Shown here: in pieces, positions 1-5,732 of the stretch
Numbering within the stretch: position 1 is the stretch's first letter
How the letters are laid out: each line of letters opens with the position of its first letter
DNA from: Leptolyngbyaceae cyanobacterium M65_K2018_010
Lineage (GTDB): Bacteria > Cyanobacteriota > Cyanobacteriia > Phormidesmidales > Phormidesmidaceae
DNA: 6,049 bases
Assembly: GCA_015295885.1 (NCBI GenBank)
Contig: DVEE01000274.1
Location: 1 to 6,049 of the forward strand
Direction: 5' to 3'
Position numbers and translations under genes: made by a program
Notes under the pieces: model-generated
Told to the model about the DNA's origin: nothing
Databases searched by the model: none
What the model saw: the letters and a program-made list of their open reading frames with translations, nothing else

Positions 1-30
1 GGGGAATCGCCCCAAAATTTATTTACGCCA
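1..30. other. Short GC hairpin and AT-rich stretch at window edge
   Basis: GGGG (1-4) and CCCC (10-13) can pair around a 5-nt loop, followed on the plus strand by an AT-rich run (14-24). There is no clean U-tract on either strand directly after the stem, so I do not call it a terminator. It may be the remains of one or the edge of a feature lying outside the window. No gene is visible here. Confidence 0.25.
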
Positions 31-69
31 GGTTTAACGGGTATCAATGTAAGCCGGGACAGGATTGAG

Positions 70-172
70 CCTAGGGAAGTCAGGAGTCAGGCTTCGCCCT
101 GAGAAGGCTCGGCCCGAAGGAAGCCAGTAGCCTTCTGAATTCTGAACTCCTAACTCCTGGCCTCTTCCTAGG
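70..172. repeat. Long imperfect hairpin core, cyanobacterial intergenic repeat type
   Basis: This 103-bp core folds on itself: the outer stem CCTAGG/CCTAGG and AAG/CTT has one bulged G (76). It continues into a stem of about 13 Watson-Crick pairs between 76-91 and 149-164. Each arm contains short tandem units (GTCAGGA-GTCAGG on the left, ACTCCTA-ACTCCTGG on the right). The composition is typical of dispersed intergenic repeats in cyanobacteria. That resemblance is from memory, not from a search. Confidence 0.55.
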
Positions 173-180
173 AGATTTGT

Positions 181-195
181 CCGGCTTTAAGCCGG
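181..195 (-). terminator. Small hairpin over the DUF1611 stop codon
   Basis: CCGGC (181-185) and GCCGG (191-195) form a 5-bp GC stem around the loop TTTAA, which contains the TAA stop (187-189, minus strand). There is no U-tract downstream, so it is not a classical intrinsic terminator. Together with the larger palindrome at 70-172 it could still form strong 3' structure in the operon transcript. Confidence 0.25.
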
Positions 196-1209
196 TACCC
201 GGTTTAACTTAGCTTGCAGTAGGGACAGGAGCTTGCTTTGGGCGGGGCTTTCCGCCAAATTGAGGGCTAACACGCCGGTGAGTTTTTCAACCAGGTCCAC
301 ACCGGCCTGAGTGCTGGTGGCGATGCCGGCCACTAGGTCGGGTTGAATGCCAAAGCTCTGGCTTACCCCTACCACCGCGTAGGGATCTGAGGCGCAGAGC
401 ACCGTACATTGCACCTGGTGGGCAAGGGTTGCCATGGCGATCGCCCCATTGTAGGGCTCGTGGGGTGATGCCCCTGCTTCTGCAACGACGACATCGGGTT
501 GCTCAGCCTCAATCATAGACAGCAGTGTTTGCAGGGAGCCCTGAAAAGCGGCCGGGGGAGCAATGGAGGAGGGCAGGCCCACATCGACAAAATCGAAGAT
601 GCGATCGCACCCCGCGTCTAGCATCGCCAGAATATCGCGGTAGCGCCCCGCCCCGGTGAGCTTAGCGCCCACCACTTTCAGATCGAGTTGCTTGAGCTGG
701 TGGATAATCACCCGTGCCGTCGTGGTCTTACCGGCTGACATGGAGGTACCAATAATCAAGATGGTGGGCCGGGTGTAGGGAACCAGCGGCACCGGGGGGA
801 CAAAGTCCTGCATCTGCACCTTCTGTCCCTGGCGCATGACATGGCCTTTGTAACCTAAGGTGGGCAACTGGGGTAGCAGGTAGGACGCCGAAGTGAGCCT
901 ACCAAATAACCCGGCCAGGGTCAGGTTATGCATTAACCCATCGGCCCGAATCGACTGCCAATCCCCGACTGCTTCCAATGTCGCTTGGCGCACCCCAAAG
1001 GCCCCAATCACCAAATCGCCTTCGACCTGGTGGGCCATGCGCCCCGTGGCCAACTCCACCTGGGCCAGCGGCCCCTGGGCAGTTTGCACCTGACCAACGA
1101 CATAATCCCCCGTCGCCCACTGGGTCTGGGGCAGGGGGTGCACATCAAAGGCATGGGCGTCGAAGTCAGCAATGCGAGTCAGGGTCGAAAGCAAGTAACG
1201 GGGCAGCAT
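187..1209 (-). CDS. DUF1611 / DgcN-related P-loop protein
   Basis: A 340-residue protein with an N-terminal domain (about 1-130) and a P-loop NTPase-type domain (about 148-330). The P-loop GTSMSAGKTT (154-163) has the G-x5-GKT spacing of dethiobiotin synthetase and DUF1611 rather than canonical G-x4-GKT. Other conserved-looking blocks are KLTGAGRYRDI (183-193), DFVDVGLPSS (206-215) and EAGASPHEPYNG (244-255), the last at the place where DUF1611 proteins carry an EGQGSL-like motif. Characterised DUF1611 member DgcN transfers acetyl from acetyl-CoA to D-glutamate; whether this divergent protein does so is inference. It is probably cytoplasmic: no signal peptide or membrane span is seen. It is last in a likely three-gene operon, 28 bp after the M20 gene. 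The ATG at 1209 has no adjacent Shine-Dalgarno; an AGGAGG lies 33 nt upstream and no alternative in-frame start lies between. The last three residues (VPA) and the stop come from the adjoining palindromic element. The family call is firm, the reaction is not. Confidence 0.85.
   Translation of the reverse strand: MLPRYLLSTLTRIADFDAHAFDVHPLPQTQWATGDYVVGQVQTAQGPLAQVELATGRMAHQVEGDLVIGAFGVRQATLEAVGDWQSIRADGLMHNLTLAGLFGRLTSASYLLPQLPTLGYKGHVMRQGQKVQMQDFVPPVPLVPYTRPTILIIGTSMSAGKTTTARVIIHQLKQLDLKVVGAKLTGAGRYRDILAMLDAGCDRIFDFVDVGLPSSIAPPAAFQGSLQTLLSMIEAEQPDVVVAEAGASPHEPYNGAIAMATLAHQVQCTVLCASDPYAVVGVSQSFGIQPDLVAGIATSTQAGVDLVEKLTGVLALNLAESPAQSKLLSLLQAKLNRVPA
437..444. repeat. HIP1 octamer
   Basis: Exact GCGATCGC, extended to GGCGATCGCC, inside the DUF1611 gene. 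HIP1 is highly over-represented in many cyanobacterial genomes. Confidence 0.9.
601..608. repeat. HIP1 octamer
   Basis: Exact GCGATCGC, the second copy inside the DUF1611 gene, 164 bp from the first. Confidence 0.9.
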
Positions 1210-1237
1210 GGTGGTCGAGCAGTGAGGGCGGGGACGG

Positions 1238-2416
1238 CTAAGCCTCCTGGAGGGGGGCGACCGTTAGGAGTTTAGCGGTGAGGGCGGCCCGTTCCACCAG
1301 CGAGTCGAGGTAGACAAACTCTCCAGGGGCATGGGCACCATCCCCTACGGCTCCAAGGCCATCGAGGGTGGGGGTGTAGAGGCTGGTGGTGTTACCGTCA
1401 GAGCCACCGCCAGCGGTGTCCTCAGCCAGGCTAAGGCCCAGGTCGGTGGCCAGGGCTTGGGCCAGATGCCAGAGGCGCTGGTTACCCGGTGTTTTCTCCA
1501 TGGGGGGACGACCGATGCGGCCGGTAATGTCCAGATGGGTGCCCGGGGTAGTCGCCCGCAAGCCCCGAATGGCCGCTTCCAGGGGGGCAACATCGGCTTG
1601 ATGCAGGACTCGCACGTCAACGACGGCCCGACTTTGGGGCGCCACCACGTTAGGGCGCAAGCCACCGTCGATGGTGCCAACGTTGACGGTGATGCCGCGG
1701 TCGGGGTCATTGAGGGCAAACAGTTGCTGAATCACATGGGAGAGTTCCAGAATGGCGCTGGCCCCCTTCTCTGGATCGAGCCCCGCATGGGCGGCCTGAC
1801 CAAAGACGGTGACCGTGAACCGTCCTACTCCTTTGCGGGCGGTTTTCAGGTGCCCCTGGGGACCTAGGGAGGGTTCGAAGATCAGGGCCCGATCACACAA
1901 CTGGGCTAACCGTCGAATGGAACGGGTAGACTCCCCACTACCAATTTCTTCGTCGGAGTTAATCACCACCGCTGGGGCAATGGCCAGGGCTCCCTGCAGG
2001 GCCTGCACGGCGTCCAGGGCAAAGAGCAGAATCACCAGACCGGCTTTCATGTCGTAGCTACCGGGGCCATAGAACTTGCCCTGGCTGACCTTCAGAGGCA
2101 TTTGCGCCAGGGTGCCGATGGGCCAGACCGTATCGCAGTGGCCAATCAGTAGTTGGGTGGGCTGGTGGGGACGGCGGGGGGCGATCGCAACCAGGTGTCC
2201 GCCCGTGTTGCGGCCTGGCAGTAATCGTACTCGCAACTGACGCTGCCGGAGTTGCTGCTGTAACAGGGTGAGCATTGGAGCCTGGGAGGATGGCACCGTG
2301 GAGGGCGTTTCGATCTGGACCAGGGTTTCCAGCAGGGCTTGCATCTCTTCCCGGCGACGGTGGAGATAGTCCAGGAGTTGTGACTGACGCAGAGTTGGTA
2401 TAGTCAGGGTCGTCAT
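1238..2416 (-). CDS. M20 family zinc peptidase, glutamate carboxypeptidase (CPG2)-like
   Basis: A 392-residue hydrolase with the full set of di-zinc M20 residues: H93 (GHCDTVWP), bridging D122 (GSYDMKAG), catalytic E156 and metal ligand E157 (NSDEEIGS), E181 (IFEPSLG) and H362 (GAHAPGE). The spacings H-D 29, D-E 34/35 and E-E 24 equal those I recall for Pseudomonas carboxypeptidase G2 (H112, D141, E175/E176, E200), and H362 fits its H385. The dimerisation (lid) domain covers about 190-300 and includes AAHAGLDPEKG (208-218). The family removes amino acids, often glutamate, from N-acyl or peptide substrates; ArgE/DapE-type deacylation is the alternative. No signal peptide is seen, so it is probably cytoplasmic. 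Its ATG overlaps the flavin reductase stop (ATGA, 2413-2416), which suggests translational coupling, and GAGGG (2426-2430) lies 9 nt before the start. It is followed 28 bp on by DUF1611. The exact substrate is unknown. Confidence 0.92.
   Translation of the reverse strand: MTTLTIPTLRQSQLLDYLHRRREEMQALLETLVQIETPSTVPSSQAPMLTLLQQQLRQRQLRVRLLPGRNTGGHLVAIAPRRPHQPTQLLIGHCDTVWPIGTLAQMPLKVSQGKFYGPGSYDMKAGLVILLFALDAVQALQGALAIAPAVVINSDEEIGSGESTRSIRRLAQLCDRALIFEPSLGPQGHLKTARKGVGRFTVTVFGQAAHAGLDPEKGASAILELSHVIQQLFALNDPDRGITVNVGTIDGGLRPNVVAPQSRAVVDVRVLHQADVAPLEAAIRGLRATTPGTHLDITGRIGRPPMEKTPGNQRLWHLAQALATDLGLSLAEDTAGGGSDGNTTSLYTPTLDGLGAVGDGAHAPGEFVYLDSLVERAALTAKLLTVAPLQEA
1243..1248 (-). promoter_or_regulatory. 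AGGAGG displaced upstream of DUF1611 start
   Basis: On the minus strand, AGGAGG lies in the last codons of the M20 gene, 33 nt before the DUF1611 ATG (1209). This is too far for normal Shine-Dalgarno use. It could help hold terminating ribosomes for re-initiation, or be chance in a GC-rich Gln-Glu codon pair. Confidence 0.2.
2181..2188. repeat. HIP1 octamer
   Basis: Exact GCGATCGC within the M20 peptidase gene. Confidence 0.9.
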
Positions 2417-3021
2417 CGCTGAAAACCCTCATGGAACGGGAAGGACTGACTGTGGTAAAGGGCAGCATAGCGGCGGGGGGAGAGGTAGACCAGTAGGGGG
2501 GACTGGTGCAGTAGATCCTGGTCATCCCGCTCACTGTGCCTGAGGGCGGCTTCGTCCACCTGGGCGGCCAGAATTCTACCGGCAATCAGGCTGTTGTCGC
2601 CAAACCCATCGACAATGCGGTCTAGCTCGCACTCTAAGCATAAATAGGCATCCTGCAGGAACACACCATCAATGGTCTGGGCCTGAACTGTCGGCAAGGA
2701 TAGCAGTGCTGGTTTATGGTCATCGTCACAGCGAGGTGCGGCGGTCAGGCTGGTCGCCAGGATCTGGTCGGGTTTGGCAAAGCTGACGGTAAAACAACCC
2801 GTGCGCCGGATGTTTTGGTAGGTGTGATGGCGGGGCGTGCAGATGAAGCCGAAGTAGGAACCCCACCCCAGGGGCATAGCCATGTGCTTGGGGGCCAGGT
2901 CGTAGGTGCCATCGGCTTCTTGGCTGCCAATCACCACTAGGGGAGCGACCGTAAAGACCCGATCCCAGAGGGGTTGGCTGACATCGAGAGCAACCAGACG
3001 AGAAGAGGTGGCTGGCGGCAT
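2413..3021 (-). CDS. Flavin reductase-like FMN-binding protein
   Basis: A 202-residue protein of the flavin reductase-like / DIM6-NTAB split-barrel type. After a short N-terminus, VAPLVVIGSQEADGTYDLAP (25-44) gives the first barrel strands and the conserved D/N-LAP turn; HMAMPLGWGSYFGFIC (46-61) and HHTYQNIRRTGCFTVSFA (65-82) match the region that binds the flavin phosphate and ring. The end SPLLVYLSPRRYAALYH (174-190) is the usual C-terminal strand and tyrosine. Relatives reduce FMN with NAD(P)H for a partner oxygenase, or act as FMN-binding oxidoreductases; no oxygenase gene is visible nearby, so the partner is unknown. No signal peptide is seen. It is the first gene of the likely operon, with its TGA inside the M20 start. 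The ATG at 3021 was kept because the homology-like region starts soon after it, but no Shine-Dalgarno lies at normal distance; AGGAGG sits 41 nt upstream beyond a hairpin. Confidence 0.85.
   Translation of the reverse strand: MPPATSSRLVALDVSQPLWDRVFTVAPLVVIGSQEADGTYDLAPKHMAMPLGWGSYFGFICTPRHHTYQNIRRTGCFTVSFAKPDQILATSLTAAPRCDDDHKPALLSLPTVQAQTIDGVFLQDAYLCLECELDRIVDGFGDNSLIAGRILAAQVDEAALRHSERDDQDLLHQSPLLVYLSPRRYAALYHSQSFPFHEGFQR
2426..2430 (-). promoter_or_regulatory. Ribosome binding site of the M20 gene
   Basis: GAGGG on the minus strand, 9 nt before the ATG at 2416 and inside the end of the flavin reductase gene. It supports the ATG within the ATGA overlap as the real start. Confidence 0.55.
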
Positions 3022-3033
3022 CGGCTAACTAGA

Positions 3034-3059
3034 CTCGCCAGAGTAGGGGGATTGGCGAG
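3034..3059 (-). promoter_or_regulatory. Leader hairpin before the flavin reductase start
   Basis: CTCGCCA (3034-3040) and TGGCGAG (3053-3059) form a perfect 7-bp stem with a 12-nt loop, 12 nt upstream of the start codon. On the upstream side an AGGAGG (3063-3068, minus strand) lies 3 nt from the stem. If folded, the hairpin would bring that site to an effective distance of about 15 nt from the ATG. It may control translation, but this is inference. Confidence 0.4.
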
Positions 3060-3077
3060 CAGCCTCCTGTTATCTAG

Positions 3078-3125
3078 GTTACAAACTATGCCCGCGGGTG
3101 GAGGCACTTGCCAACATCTTGTAAC
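3078..3125 (-). promoter_or_regulatory. Candidate promoter flanked by inverted GTTACAA/TTGTAAC arms
   Basis: On the minus strand, TTGGCA (3109-3114; 5 of 6 to the -35 consensus) is followed after 18 nt by CATAGT (3085-3090; 4 of 6 to the -10). Transcription would start near 3078 and give a leader of about 57 nt before the flavin reductase ATG. Exact inverted arms GTTACAA (3078-3084) and TTGTAAC (3119-3125) sit just outside the two boxes, 41 bp apart centre to centre, close to four helical turns. CCCGCGGG (3091-3098) fills part of the spacer. This arrangement suits a dimeric or looping regulator controlling the three-gene unit. The boxes are consensus matches only. Confidence 0.4.
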
Positions 3126-3184
3126 TGATAGCGCTTCTGGAAAGCCTTAACCTACCAGGGATGCCCCTTCATCCTGCTGCTGCG
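3126..3184. other. Remainder of the purL to flavin reductase gap
   Basis: No gene or convincing terminator is seen. GGATG/CATCC (around 3159-3175) could form a weak 5-bp stem without a U-tract, and ATCCTGCTG is directly repeated at 3171-3179 and 3190-3198. The absence of a strong purL terminator leaves read-through into the downstream cassette possible. Confidence 0.3.
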
Positions 3185-3220
3185 CCTAGATCCTGCTGAC
3201 TTCTGCCTTGCGATCCTAGG
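3185..3220 (-). terminator. Stem-loop spanning the purL stop codon
   Basis: On the minus strand CCTAG-G-ATC (3212-3220) pairs with GATCTAGG (3185-3192): 8 bp with one bulged G and a loop of about 19 nt. The purL TAG (3216-3218) is inside the first arm. No U-run follows, so this is at best a weak or factor-assisted 3' end. Confidence 0.25.
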
Positions 3221-5594
3221 CGGCCAGGCGATCGCGAAGGGCACTCCCCCAAATTTGGGCCAGTTGCCCAATCCCATCCGCGATCACCACCTGACCATCC
3301 TGGGTCAATAGCATGAGCCGATCACCCTCCACTTGGCCGAGATGCTGCCAGGAGCCCACCAGGCTTTGGGCCAGATAGCCCTCCCAGGCCGCCTGGCGCT
3401 CAGGGCTGACCGAGACCACAATACGAGCGCCGCCCTCGCCAAATAGCAGGCGGTCCCACCGGGCCTGGGTCTGACTGGCAATCAGGGGAAGCTGAACCTT
3501 GGCCCCCATCCCACCGCTGATGCAAGACTCTGCCAGGGCCACAGCCAGCCCACCTTCGGCACAGTCGTGGGCCGATTGCACCCAACCCTGGGCTATACCG
3601 TGCCGACAGGCGGCCTGCACCTGCTTTTCTAAGGCCATATCCACCCTCGGCGGATGACCGGTAGCTTGACTATGAATGGCGGCCAGATATTCGGAACCGC
3701 CCAGGGTGACTAGAGGACGCCCTTCCAGAAGCATCGTCCCCGTCTGCTCCACCGGGACTCCCAGCAGGTAAATTAAATCGCCTGCTGCCTGCCAGCCCTG
3801 GCCGCAGGTGAAGGTCAAATCCTCGATCAGCCCCACCATGCCCACGACAGGGGTGGGGTAAATGGGCTGGGGATGGCCCTGACTATCCACGGTTTCGTTG
3901 TAGAGGGAAACATTACCGCCGGTGACCGGGGTCGCCAGTTCTCGGCAGGCTTCCGCCAGACCCCGACAAGCTTCCGCCAGTTGCCAGTAGCCAATGGGTT
4001 TTTCTGGGCTGCCAAAGTTGAGGTTATCGGTGACCGCCAGGGGCATGGCTCCGACACAGCTCAGGTTCCGGGCCGCCTCTGCCACCGCTGCCTTAGCTCC
4101 CTCGTAGGGGTTGAGGTAAACATAGCGGGCATTGCAATCGACCGTGGCGGCCAAGCCGCGGGTCACTGCCCCCGGCTGATAGCCGGGAACCGCCTCCAGG
4201 GGCCGCAGGCGAATTACGGCTGCATCTCCCTGCCCGGGACACCGCACGGTGTTGTTTTGCACCTGATGGTCGTACTGGCGGTAAATCCATTGTTTCGAGG
4301 CAATGGTGGGCTCACTGAGCAGGCGATGGAGCACCGCTGTCCAGGGTAGATTGTCGGCCCCGGGCTGGGCTAAGCCAGTCTCGGTACAGGCGGGCAGGCT
4401 TTGCTCTGACCAGGCCCAGGCAGTTTGGACGTAGTCCGGGGGCTGCGGCAGCAGTTCCCGGTGGTAGATGGGGGTATTTTCTGCCAGGGCCAGGGCTGGA
4501 ATTTCGGCGGCCACAGTTCCCTTAAAGAGAATCCGGACCAGGGGTTCGGCAATCACCGTTCCCGCTACGACGGCGTGGAGGCCCCAACGCTCAAAGATTT
4601 CGATTATCTCCCCTTGCCGTCCAGCGGCGACCACAAACAGCATCCGCTCCTGGGATTCAGACAGGAGGTATTCGTAGGGCACCATGCCCGTTTCTCGCAC
4701 GGGGATGAGGTCTAAGTCCAGCTCAATGCCGACGCCGCCCTTGGCCGCCATCTCCGAGGTAGAGCAGGTAATGCCCGCCGCCCCCATATCCTGGGCCGCC
4801 ACGATCGCCCCCGTCTTAAAGGCCTCCAAACAGGCTTCCACCAGAGATTTCTCTAAGAACGGGTCGCCGACTTGAACCGCGGGGCGATCGGCCTCGGACT
4901 CGTCAGTCAATTCAGCGCTGGCGAAGCTGGCCCCCCCCATGCCATCACGCCCTGTGGTGGAGCCGACGTAAAGCACCGGGTTCCCAATCCCTGCCGCCCC
5001 CGACTTGACGATCTCTGGGGTCTCCATCAGTCCGATCGCCATGGCGTTGACCAGGGGATTGCCGGTATAGGCCGCATCAAAGTAGACCTCCCCCCCCACC
5101 GTGGGTACCCCAAAGCAGTTGCCGTAGTGGGCAATGCCCGCTACCACACCCTGGCACAGGCGGCGGGTACGACTGTCGGCCAAATCCCCAAATCGTAGGG
5201 AGTTCAAGACGGCGATCGGACGGGCCCCCATGGTAAAAATATCCCGCAGAATGCCCCCTACCCCCGTAGCTGCCCCCTGGAAGGGTTCCACCGCCGAGGG
5301 ATGGTTATGGGACTCGATCTTAAAAGCGACCCGCAAGCCGTCACCGGCATCAATGACGCCGGCATTCTCCCCGGGCCCCACCAGCACTCGATCGCCCGTG
5401 GTCGGAAACTGCTTTAACAGGGGGCGCGAATTCTTGTAGCAGCAGTGCTCTGACCACATCACCCCAAACATACCTAGTTCGGCGCGGTTGGGGTGGCGAC
5501 CCAGCCGTTGCACAATGTCGTCGTACTCCTCAGGTTTGATGCCTTCTGAAGCGATTTCTTCAGGGCTGAAGGGGGCGTTAGAAAAGGCGGTCAT
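3216..5594 (-). CDS. purL: Phosphoribosylformylglycinamidine synthase subunit PurL
   Basis: A 792-residue FGAM synthase subunit II, which converts FGAR, ATP and ammonia (from glutamine via PurQ) to FGAM in the fourth step of purine synthesis; in this short-type system it works with PurS and PurQ, in the cytoplasm. The length is full for cyanobacterial PurL. Hallmarks in order: MWSEHCCYKNSR (46-57) with the catalytic-region histidine, FKIESHNHPSAVEPFQGAAT (91-110), GGILRDIFTMGARPIA (113-128), GGEVYFD (167-173), QDMGAAGITCSTSEMA (268-283), SESQERM (312-318), then the second half with AVTDNLNFGSPEKP (520-533), TGGNVSLYNET (558-568), AHDCAEGGLAVALAES (675-690) and FGEGGARIVVS (718-728). The ATG at 5594 gives the usual N-terminus, with FSPEEI and GIKPEEY before the first motif; no clear Shine-Dalgarno precedes it. 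purF, often the next gene in other cyanobacteria, is absent: a 194-bp gap and a flavin reductase follow. No lesion is seen. Confidence 0.98.
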   Translation of the reverse strand: MTAFSNAPFSPEEIASEGIKPEEYDDIVQRLGRHPNRAELGMFGVMWSEHCCYKNSRPLLKQFPTTGDRVLVGPGENAGVIDAGDGLRVAFKIESHNHPSAVEPFQGAATGVGGILRDIFTMGARPIAVLNSLRFGDLADSRTRRLCQGVVAGIAHYGNCFGVPTVGGEVYFDAAYTGNPLVNAMAIGLMETPEIVKSGAAGIGNPVLYVGSTTGRDGMGGASFASAELTDESEADRPAVQVGDPFLEKSLVEACLEAFKTGAIVAAQDMGAAGITCSTSEMAAKGGVGIELDLDLIPVRETGMVPYEYLLSESQERMLFVVAAGRQGEIIEIFERWGLHAVVAGTVIAEPLVRILFKGTVAAEIPALALAENTPIYHRELLPQPPDYVQTAWAWSEQSLPACTETGLAQPGADNLPWTAVLHRLLSEPTIASKQWIYRQYDHQVQNNTVRCPGQGDAAVIRLRPLEAVPGYQPGAVTRGLAATVDCNARYVYLNPYEGAKAAVAEAARNLSCVGAMPLAVTDNLNFGSPEKPIGYWQLAEACRGLAEACRELATPVTGGNVSLYNETVDSQGHPQPIYPTPVVGMVGLIEDLTFTCGQGWQAAGDLIYLLGVPVEQTGTMLLEGRPLVTLGGSEYLAAIHSQATGHPPRVDMALEKQVQAACRHGIAQGWVQSAHDCAEGGLAVALAESCISGGMGAKVQLPLIASQTQARWDRLLFGEGGARIVVSVSPERQAAWEGYLAQSLVGSWQHLGQVEGDRLMLLTQDGQVVIADGIGQLAQIWGSALRDRLAA
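3228..3235. repeat. HIP1 octamer
   Basis: Exact GCGATCGC in the C-terminal codons of purL. Confidence 0.9.
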
Positions 5595-5621
5595 GGGGCG
5601 ACGGGGGGAAGTTGCCTCACG

Positions 5622-5627
5622 ATTTTA
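5622..5627 (-). promoter_or_regulatory. Possible -10 box of purL
   Basis: TAAAAT on the minus strand matches TATAAT at 5 of 6 positions and lies 27 nt before the purL ATG. No acceptable -35 box is found at 16-18 nt spacing, so this is a weak call. A transcription start here would leave a very short leader. Confidence 0.25.
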
Positions 5628-5687
5628 GCCCTAAGTCGTGCTCCAAGGCATTGGGCCAGCTTGGAAGGCCTGGACTCAACCTGGTTT

Positions 5688-5699
5688 GGGCAATTGCCC
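5688..5699. promoter_or_regulatory. Perfect 12-bp palindrome upstream of purL
   Basis: GGGCAATTGCCC is a perfect palindrome lying about 60 bp upstream of the possible purL -10 box. Its dyad symmetry and place between divergent frames would suit a regulator site. It matches no operator that I recognise. Confidence 0.25.
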
Positions 5700-5732
5700 T
5701 AGGATTGGGGATGCCATCAACGGCTCAACGGG

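Larger units (their letters stand above)
31..208. mobile_element. MITE-like palindromic element with flanking direct repeats
   Basis: The octamer GGTTTAAC occurs in direct orientation at 31-38 and 201-208. The 162 bp between them begin GGGTATC and end GGTACCC, so the ends are inverted repeats of each other (6 of 7). Further matching inverted arms follow inward: AAGCCGG (51-57) with CCGGCTT (181-187), CCTAGG (70-75) with CCTAGG (167-172), and GTCAGGAGTCAGG (79-91) with CCTAACTCCTGGC (149-161) with few mismatches. Inner pairs are GGCTTC/GAAGCC (90-95, 120-125) and AGAAGGCT/AGCCTTCT (102-109, 129-136). There is no ORF inside. Direct repeats outside terminal inverted repeats, with a non-coding palindromic body, are the signature of a non-autonomous transposable element; the 8-bp repeats would be the target duplication. 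The core 70-172 resembles a dispersed intergenic repeat of cyanobacteria and could be a second, nested unit. The element has not been matched to any named family. Confidence 0.6.

Noticed and set aside
1..208. CRISPR array or tRNA/ncRNA gene
   Set aside because: The repeats are inverted and nested, not regularly spaced direct repeats with unique spacers, and no cloverleaf or other RNA-gene pattern is visible.
1243..1253. CCTCC-T-GGAGG palindrome as a terminator
   Set aside because: It lies in the M20 C-terminal codons, has a one-base loop that cannot fold as drawn, and no U-tract follows.
1331..1867. 178-codon plus-strand open frame
   Set aside because: It lies antisense inside the M20 peptidase gene, whose catalytic motifs and spacing are intact. 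Its glycine-rich translation has no family features and is a GC-driven shadow.
2058..2585. 175-codon minus-strand open frame across the M20 / flavin reductase junction
   Set aside because: It overlaps two well-supported genes in another frame, and its proline- and threonine-rich translation resembles nothing known.
3942..3990. Tandem near-repeat encoding LAEACRG-LAEACRE in PurL
   Set aside because: A short helix heptad of this kind is normal in this region of PurL; nothing suggests a recent duplication.
3873..4349. 158-codon plus-strand open frame
   Set aside because: It is antisense to conserved PurL motifs; the long frame is explained by high GC and PurL codon use.
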